Part shown: positions 13,511-17,148 of the stretch, piece after piece
Layout: each line of letters opens with the position of its first letter
Numbering within the stretch: the stretch's first letter is position 1
NCBI GenBank assembly: GCA_021788795.1
Contig: JAJYKG010000014.1
Location: forward strand, 1-17,148
Reading direction: 5' to 3'
DNA: 17,148 nt
From: Thermoplasmata archaeon
GTDB lineage: Archaea > Thermoplasmatota > Thermoplasmata > RBG-16-68-12
Notes under the pieces: generated by a model
The model's input: the letters and a program-made list of their open reading frames with translations, nothing else
What the model was told of the DNA's origin: nothing
The model's database searches: none
Made by a program: the position numbers and the translations under genes

Positions 13511-15055
13511 GTGGTAATAGCGATGGTTTCGCCTCGCTACGCGCTTCTCAGCCTTTCCGACAAGGAGGGTCTGCTCGACTTCACCCGGGGACTGCACGAG
13601 CTCGGGTTCGCGTTCTTCGCCTCGGAGGGCACCGCGAAGGCCCTGCGGGCCGCGGACCTCCCGGTGAAGACGGTCTCCGAATACACGGGCCAGCCCGAGG
13701 GGCTCGGAGGGCGCGTGAAGACCCTCCATCCGCGGATCTTCGCGGGCATCCTCGCGCCCCGCGGCGACGAGCCCGAGCTCGCGGCGTGGGGGGCCGTGCC
13801 CCTCGACCTGGTCGTGGCGAACCTGTACCCCTTCGAGTCCGTCGTCGCGAAGCCGGACGTGACGATGGCCGAGGCCATCGAGAACATCGACATCGGCGGC
13901 GTCTCCCTCATCCGCGCCGCGGCCAAGAACGCCTCGCGCGTCGGCGTGGTCGTGCGGCCCTCGCGGTACCCGGAGGTCTTGGAGGCCTACCGGAAGCACG
14001 GCACGCTTCCTGCCGCGCTCCGCGAGGCCCTCGCCCTGGAGGCGTTCGAGTACACCTCCCGGTACGACACGGCCATCTACAACTTCCTCTGGCGCCGCGG
14101 CGGGCACACCCTGCCGCCTTCCCTGCGCCTCGCGCTCGACAAGGCCGCGGACCTCCGGTACGGAGAGAACCCGTACCAGAAGGCCGCCTTCTACCGCGAC
14201 CCGCACGCGCCCAAGCCGAACGTGGCCAGCCTCGAGCAGCTCCACGGCCGGGAGCTCAGCTACAACAACCTCGCGGACCTCGAGGCCGCCCTGCGGATCG
14301 CGTCCGAGTTCCAGGAGACCGCGGCGGTCGTCATCAAGCACGGGAACCCCTCCGGCGTCGCCCTGCGCCCCGTCCTCGCGGACGCATACGCGCAGGCGCA
14401 CGCCGCGGACGAGCGGTCCGCCTACGGCTGTGTCGTCGGCCTCAACCGGAAGGTCGACCTGTCGACCGCGAAGGCGATGAAGGGGCACTTCGTCGAGGCC
14501 ATCGTCGCCCCCGACTACGACGGGGACGCGCTGGCCCGCCTGAGGACGCGGAAGAACATCCGCCTCGTCCGGACGAACCTCCCCTTCCGGCCGAGCCCGG
14601 AGCTGGAGATGGTCAAGGTCTCCGGCGGCGTCCTCGTCCAGACCTCCCAGTATCCCGAAATCCGCCCGGAGACGTTCAAGACGGTCACGAAGAAGGCGGC
14701 GCCCCCCGAGGCCACCGCCGACATCGTCTTCGGGATGCAGGTCTCCAAGTACGTGAAGTCGAACAGCATCGTCCTCGTGAAGGACCGCGTGACCGTCGGC
14801 ATGGGCGCGGGTCAGATGAGCCGCGTGGACAGCGTCGTCCTGGCGTGCCTGAAGGCCGGCCCGCGCGCCCGAGAGTCCATCCTCGTGAGCGACGCGTTCT
14901 TCCCCTTCCGCGACGGCGTCGACGAGGCCGCGAAGGGGGGCGTCTCCGTCATCGCCCAGCCGGGGGGCTCCATCCGCGACGCGGAGGCCATCGCCGCGTG
15001 CGACGAGCACGGGATCGCGATGGTCTTCACGGGCCTGCGGCTGTTCCGGCATTGA
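13511..15055 (+). CDS. purH: Bifunctional AICAR transformylase/IMP cyclohydrolase
   Basis: The product has 514 residues, the full bacterial-type fusion length, catalysing the last two steps to IMP. The cyclohydrolase half (about 1-190) shows YALLSLSDKEGL, GRVKTLHP (Lys70), VANLYPFE and ENIDIGGVSLIRAAAKN. The transformylase half shows LRYGENPYQKAAFY, SYNNLADLEAA, catalytic Lys276-His277 in IKHGNPSGVA, SKYVKSNSIVLVKD, GAGQMSRVDS, SDAFFPFRDGVD and GGSIRDAEAIAACDEHGIAMVFTG. It uses 10-formyl-THF. Many archaea instead use PurP and PurO, so a complete PurH is a notable trait. The start is uncertain: GTG 13511 is 24 bases from the TATA box and would be leaderless, while ATG 13523 drops four residues. 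purN follows after eight bases. Confidence 0.94.
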   Translation: MVIAMVSPRYALLSLSDKEGLLDFTRGLHELGFAFFASEGTAKALRAADLPVKTVSEYTGQPEGLGGRVKTLHPRIFAGILAPRGDEPELAAWGAVPLDLVVANLYPFESVVAKPDVTMAEAIENIDIGGVSLIRAAAKNASRVGVVVRPSRYPEVLEAYRKHGTLPAALREALALEAFEYTSRYDTAIYNFLWRRGGHTLPPSLRLALDKAADLRYGENPYQKAAFYRDPHAPKPNVASLEQLHGRELSYNNLADLEAALRIASEFQETAAVVIKHGNPSGVALRPVLADAYAQAHAADERSAYGCVVGLNRKVDLSTAKAMKGHFVEAIVAPDYDGDALARLRTRKNIRLVRTNLPFRPSPELEMVKVSGGVLVQTSQYPEIRPETFKTVTKKAAPPEATADIVFGMQVSKYVKSNSIVLVKDRVTVGMGAGQMSRVDSVVLACLKAGPRARESILVSDAFFPFRDGVDEAAKGGVSVIAQPGGSIRDAEAIAACDEHGIAMVFTGLRLFRH

Positions 15056-15063
15056 GGGGGGCC

Positions 15064-15705
15064 ATGGCGCGCGTCCATGTGGGCGTCCTCGCCTCGGGGA
15101 GGGGCACGGACTTCCAGAGCCTGGTCGACGCACGGGACCGGGGCGAGCTCGACGTGGACCTCGCGGTCCTGGTGTGCAACGTCCCGGGCGCGGCCGTCCT
15201 GGATCGGGCCGGCCGCGCGGGCGTGCCCGCGGTCACCGTCGACCATCGTCCCTTCGGGAAGGACCGCGAGGCCTTCGAGCGGGAGGTCGTGAAGGTCCTG
15301 CGGGAGCACCGCGTGGACCTCGTCGTCTTCGCCGGCTTCATGCGGATCGTGACCCCCTACCTCGTGGGCGAATTCCCGAACCGGATCATGAACATCCATC
15401 CGTCCCTGCTTCCCGCGTTCCCGGGGGCCCACGCCCACCGCGACGTCCTCGCCGCGGGGGCCAAGGTCTCCGGCTGCACGATCCACTTCGTCGACGCCTC
15501 CGTGGACGGGGGCCCCTTCATCCTCCAGAGGGCCGTGCCCGTCCTGGACGACGACACGGAGGAGAGCCTGGGGGCGCGCATCCTCGAGTGGGAGCACCGG
15601 CTGCTGCCCCTGGCCGTCCGCCTCTTCGCGGAGGGGCGTCTCCGGGTCGAGGGGAAGCGCGTCCGGATCGACAGCCGCGGGATCGATGTGCCGCCGTCCG
15701 CCTAG
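15064..15705 (+). CDS. purN: Phosphoribosylglycinamide formyltransferase (folate-dependent)
   Basis: The product has 213 residues, typical of PurN. It transfers formyl from 10-formyl-THF to GAR, the product of PurD. Visible are the phosphate-binding loop LASGRGTDFQ (9-18), VVFAGFMRIVTP, the catalytic Asn and His in MNIHPSLLPAFPG, HAHRDVLAAGAKVSGCTIHFVD, and the catalytic Asp in DGGPFI. The usual GTN of the loop is GTD, a mild variant. GAGGGGGG lies just before ATG 15064, and the purH stop is eight bases upstream, so the pair is an operon. Its TAG overlaps the stop of the convergent HAD-like gene in the shared tetranucleotide CTAG. Confidence 0.93.
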   Translation: MARVHVGVLASGRGTDFQSLVDARDRGELDVDLAVLVCNVPGAAVLDRAGRAGVPAVTVDHRPFGKDREAFEREVVKVLREHRVDLVVFAGFMRIVTPYLVGEFPNRIMNIHPSLLPAFPGAHAHRDVLAAGAKVSGCTIHFVDASVDGGPFILQRAVPVLDDDTEESLGARILEWEHRLLPLAVRLFAEGRLRVEGKRVRIDSRGIDVPPSA

Positions 15706-16457
15706 CCGAAGGCGTCGATCGCCGCCGCCAGCTCCTCCAGCGTCCGGATCTTCAGGTCGGGCTTGACCTCGGCCGCGGCCCGCCCCTCCGTGCGCAGCAG
15801 CCAGTCCAGGGCCTGGGGATCCTGGGGGTGACGCATGGGCCGCTCGAGGAGGGCCGCCCGGAGGCCGGCGCGCTGCGCCCCGCGCACGTCCTCGGCCAGG
15901 CCCTCGCCCACGTGCAGGACCCGCGCCGCGGGGACGTGCATGTGCACGACCGCGTCCGCGAACACGGTGGCCGCGGGGGTGCGGAACCCCAGGTCCCTCG
16001 AGGACACGACCGTGTCGAACCACGGCCGCGCGCGCTCCAGCCACGCCGGCGGGAGCGGCGCGGGGAGATCGAGGATCAGGGCGGTCGAGAGCCCGGACTC
16101 CCGGAGGTAGTCGAGCGCCGGCAGGGCATCGGGTTGCCATTCGAGCGCGGCGCCGAGGCGATCCCCGACCGCGGCTTCGGCGCCGCGGAGCGCCTCCGCG
16201 GGAAGGCCGCGGAAGAGATCCCCCAGGAGTACCTCGCGCTGCTCGCCCCAGCGTGCCCCCGCGCGGGAAGCGGCGTACCCGGACCAGGCCCGTTCGGGAT
16301 CGCCGGAGGCGCCGGCGCCCGGGGCCTCCCGGAGCACGGAGAGGACGGCCCGCCGCAGGGGGTCCGGACCCGTCGGACGGAGGACCGCGTCCCCGCTGAA
16401 CGTCACCGCGGATAGCTGAGAGACCCACATGGCCACGCGGGCAGGAGTGCCGTCCAT
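15702..16457 (-). CDS. HAD-fold protein with replaced catalytic residues
   Basis: The product has 251 residues. The overall pattern is that of a HAD phosphatase of subfamily IA with a helical cap, but each signature motif is altered. Motif I, normally DxDGT, reads VTFSGDAVL with Ser21 at the nucleophilic Asp. Motif II, normally ending S/T-N, reads ALILDLP. The Lys of motif III (GxxKP) is Thr160 in GFRTP. The first Asp of motif IV (GD) is Glu185 in HVGEGLAEDV, although Asp190 and the following GAQRAGLRAALLER remain. It is therefore probably not a phosphatase and may be a binding or regulatory protein. The frame is intact over the full length. The start is uncertain (ATG 16457, or ATG 16430 nearer the first strand). 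It overlaps the purN stop by four bases. Confidence 0.72.
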   Translation of the reverse strand: MDGTPARVAMWVSQLSAVTFSGDAVLRPTGPDPLRRAVLSVLREAPGAGASGDPERAWSGYAASRAGARWGEQREVLLGDLFRGLPAEALRGAEAAVGDRLGAALEWQPDALPALDYLRESGLSTALILDLPAPLPPAWLERARPWFDTVVSSRDLGFRTPAATVFADAVVHMHVPAARVLHVGEGLAEDVRGAQRAGLRAALLERPMRHPQDPQALDWLLRTEGRAAAEVKPDLKIRTLEELAAAIDAFG

Positions 16458-16524
16458 GGAATCAAGGTTGCCTGTCCCGGGCGGATCGGCCCCCGAGGGA
16501 TGTCGGTCCCGCAGGAGCCGTTCG

Positions 16525-16572
16525 AAAAAAGGGGAGGCCGTTGCCACAAGAGAAAAACAAGGGAACGGCCTC
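16525..16572 (-). terminator. Hairpin followed by T6 on the minus strand
   Basis: GAGGCCGTT (16534-16542) and AACGGCCTC (16564-16572) form a 9-bp perfect stem. It extends by two further pairs past one mismatch, with a 15-base A-rich loop. On the minus strand the stem is followed by CCC and TTTTTT (16530-16525), the form of an intrinsic terminator. It lies between a TATA-like box (16613-16620) and the HAD-like start (16457), so it could be an attenuator in that leader or the 3' end of a short RNA of about 65 nt. Confidence 0.4.
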
Positions 16573-16612
16573 GTTGTGGAGGGATGCTTGTGAGGGTTGT
16601 TACGGGGGCGGA

Positions 16613-16620
16613 GATATATC
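16613..16620. promoter_or_regulatory. Palindromic TATA-like box
   Basis: GATATATC reads the same on both strands. On the minus strand it would start RNA near 16589, just ahead of the hairpin; on the plus strand near 16643, giving the GAF gene a leader of about 128 nt. Confidence 0.4.
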
Positions 16621-16770
16621 AACGTTTAGTCAACAACATTACGTACAGGCTCTGACGCCCTTTCGGACGCCCTCCGAACGCCCCCGGCCGCGGGTGGGAG
16701 CCCCGAGGGGGGTCGGTTCACAACGTAAGCCTTATGGCGCAAGGTCGGCTTGGAGCGCCGGGAGACGGCG

Positions 16771-17148
16771 ATGAAGGGCGTCGGGAAGTTCGGCGAGGTG
16801 CTCGCGGGCGACAAGGGAAGGGTCAGCTACGACGCCCTGGCCGAGCGCTTGGACAAGATCATCCACTCGGGGAGCCAGAAGAGGGCGATCACCGACTTCG
16901 TCTGCCGGGAGCTCCGGAAGATTCCGCACTATACGTGGGTCGGCATCTACGCGGTGGAGGGGGACGAGCTCGTGCTGACATCCTGGTCGGGCCCGAGCGC
17001 CACCCAGCACGTCCGGATCCAAGTGGGGCAGGGGATCTGCGGCGCGGCCGTGACCGCCCGGGAGACCGTCGTCGTGCCGGACGTCTCCCAGGACGCGCGG
17101 TACCTGCAGTGTTTCCTGAACACGCGGTCGGAAATCGTAGTCCCGACA
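16771..17148 (+). CDS. GAF-domain protein resembling free methionine-R-sulfoxide reductase (partial)
   Basis: The first 126 residues are present; the 3' end lies beyond the window. After a ~35-residue helical start, the GAF fold shows YTWVGIYAVEGDELVL, VGQGICGAAV and SEIVVP. Aligned by eye without gaps to Escherichia coli fRMsr as I recall it, Cys90 and Cys114 match two of the three conserved cysteines (94 and the catalytic 118), while the third position (84) is His80. It may reduce free methionine sulfoxide using the remaining pair, or be a redox or ligand sensor. GGAG precedes ATG 16771; in-frame TTG 16750 is an alternative. The C-terminal acidic residues needed to decide are not visible. 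Confidence 0.7.
   Translation, partial: MKGVGKFGEVLAGDKGRVSYDALAERLDKIIHSGSQKRAITDFVCRELRKIPHYTWVGIYAVEGDELVLTSWSGPSATQHVRIQVGQGICGAAVTARETVVVPDVSQDARYLQCFLNTRSEIVVPT

Larger units (their letters stand above)
16458..16770. other. Divergent intergenic region
   Basis: No gene is supported in these ~310 bases between the HAD-like gene (-) and the GAF-domain gene (+). The region is distinctly AT-richer at 16520-16640. It holds a hairpin with T-tract (minus strand), a palindromic TATA-like GATATATC, and a second TATA-like block, CCTTATGG, at 16730-16737 that would give the GAF gene a leader of about 10 bases with GGAG before ATG 16771. Confidence 0.5.

Noticed and set aside
13786..15063. N-terminal extension of the frame containing purN, overlapping purH
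   Set aside because: The upstream 426 codons are an Arg/Gly/Pro-rich shadow of purH. PurN homology starts exactly at ATG 15064, which has a ribosome-binding site.
16541..16774. 77-codon plus-strand open frame in the right intergenic region
   Set aside because: It has no ribosome-binding site, no domain pattern and unbiased codon endings, and it overlaps the hairpin and TATA-like elements.

Overview
The window looks archaeal. It is very GC-rich, gene-dense and lacks RNA genes. Its best markers are a geranylgeranyl-reductase-family flavoprotein, a single-domain KaiC-like ATPase next to a Roadblock protein, a translin-family protein, a relative of the Thermoplasma tricorn-interacting factor F1, and several short TATA-like boxes about 24-31 nt upstream of GTG or ATG starts, as expected for leaderless archaeal transcripts. 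My inference is an uncultured high-GC Thermoplasmatota lineage; sequence alone cannot fix the taxon.

Layout. At 1-2512 (+) lie two secreted, C-terminally anchored surface proteins. The first is interrupted by an in-frame TAA at 51-53. At 5448-2513 (-) is a compact four-gene operon: KaiC-like ATPase, Roadblock/LC7-domain protein and two mutually paralogous proteins of unknown function. It has a strong TATA box and an 18-bp perfect palindrome in its leader. Next come a translin-family gene (-) and a divergent proline-iminopeptidase-like gene (+) whose catalytic Asp and His both appear to be lost. purD (-) follows. The interval 8508-9600 is lower in GC, with two tiny membrane proteins and a stretch lacking a convincing gene. 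Then come folD (-), a tandem winged-helix regulator (+), a geranylgeranyl reductase (+), a MetF-like reductase (+) and the purH-purN pair (+). The last two are a HAD-fold gene (-) in which most catalytic residues are replaced, and a GAF/fRMsr-like protein (+) that runs off the right edge.

Metabolic theme. PurD, PurN and PurH are purine-synthesis steps. PurN and PurH consume 10-formyl-tetrahydrofolate, which FolD supplies, and MetF acts on the same methylene-folate pool. Five enzymes of one folate/purine network thus sit within about 8.5 kb, which suggests tetrahydrofolate-based one-carbon chemistry in this archaeon.

Most notable items: the KaiC/Roadblock/paralogue-pair operon (best candidate for an undescribed signalling system), two apparent pseudoenzymes, the nonsense codon in the surface protein, and a hairpin plus T-tract behind a TATA box at the right end, which could be a small RNA or an attenuator.
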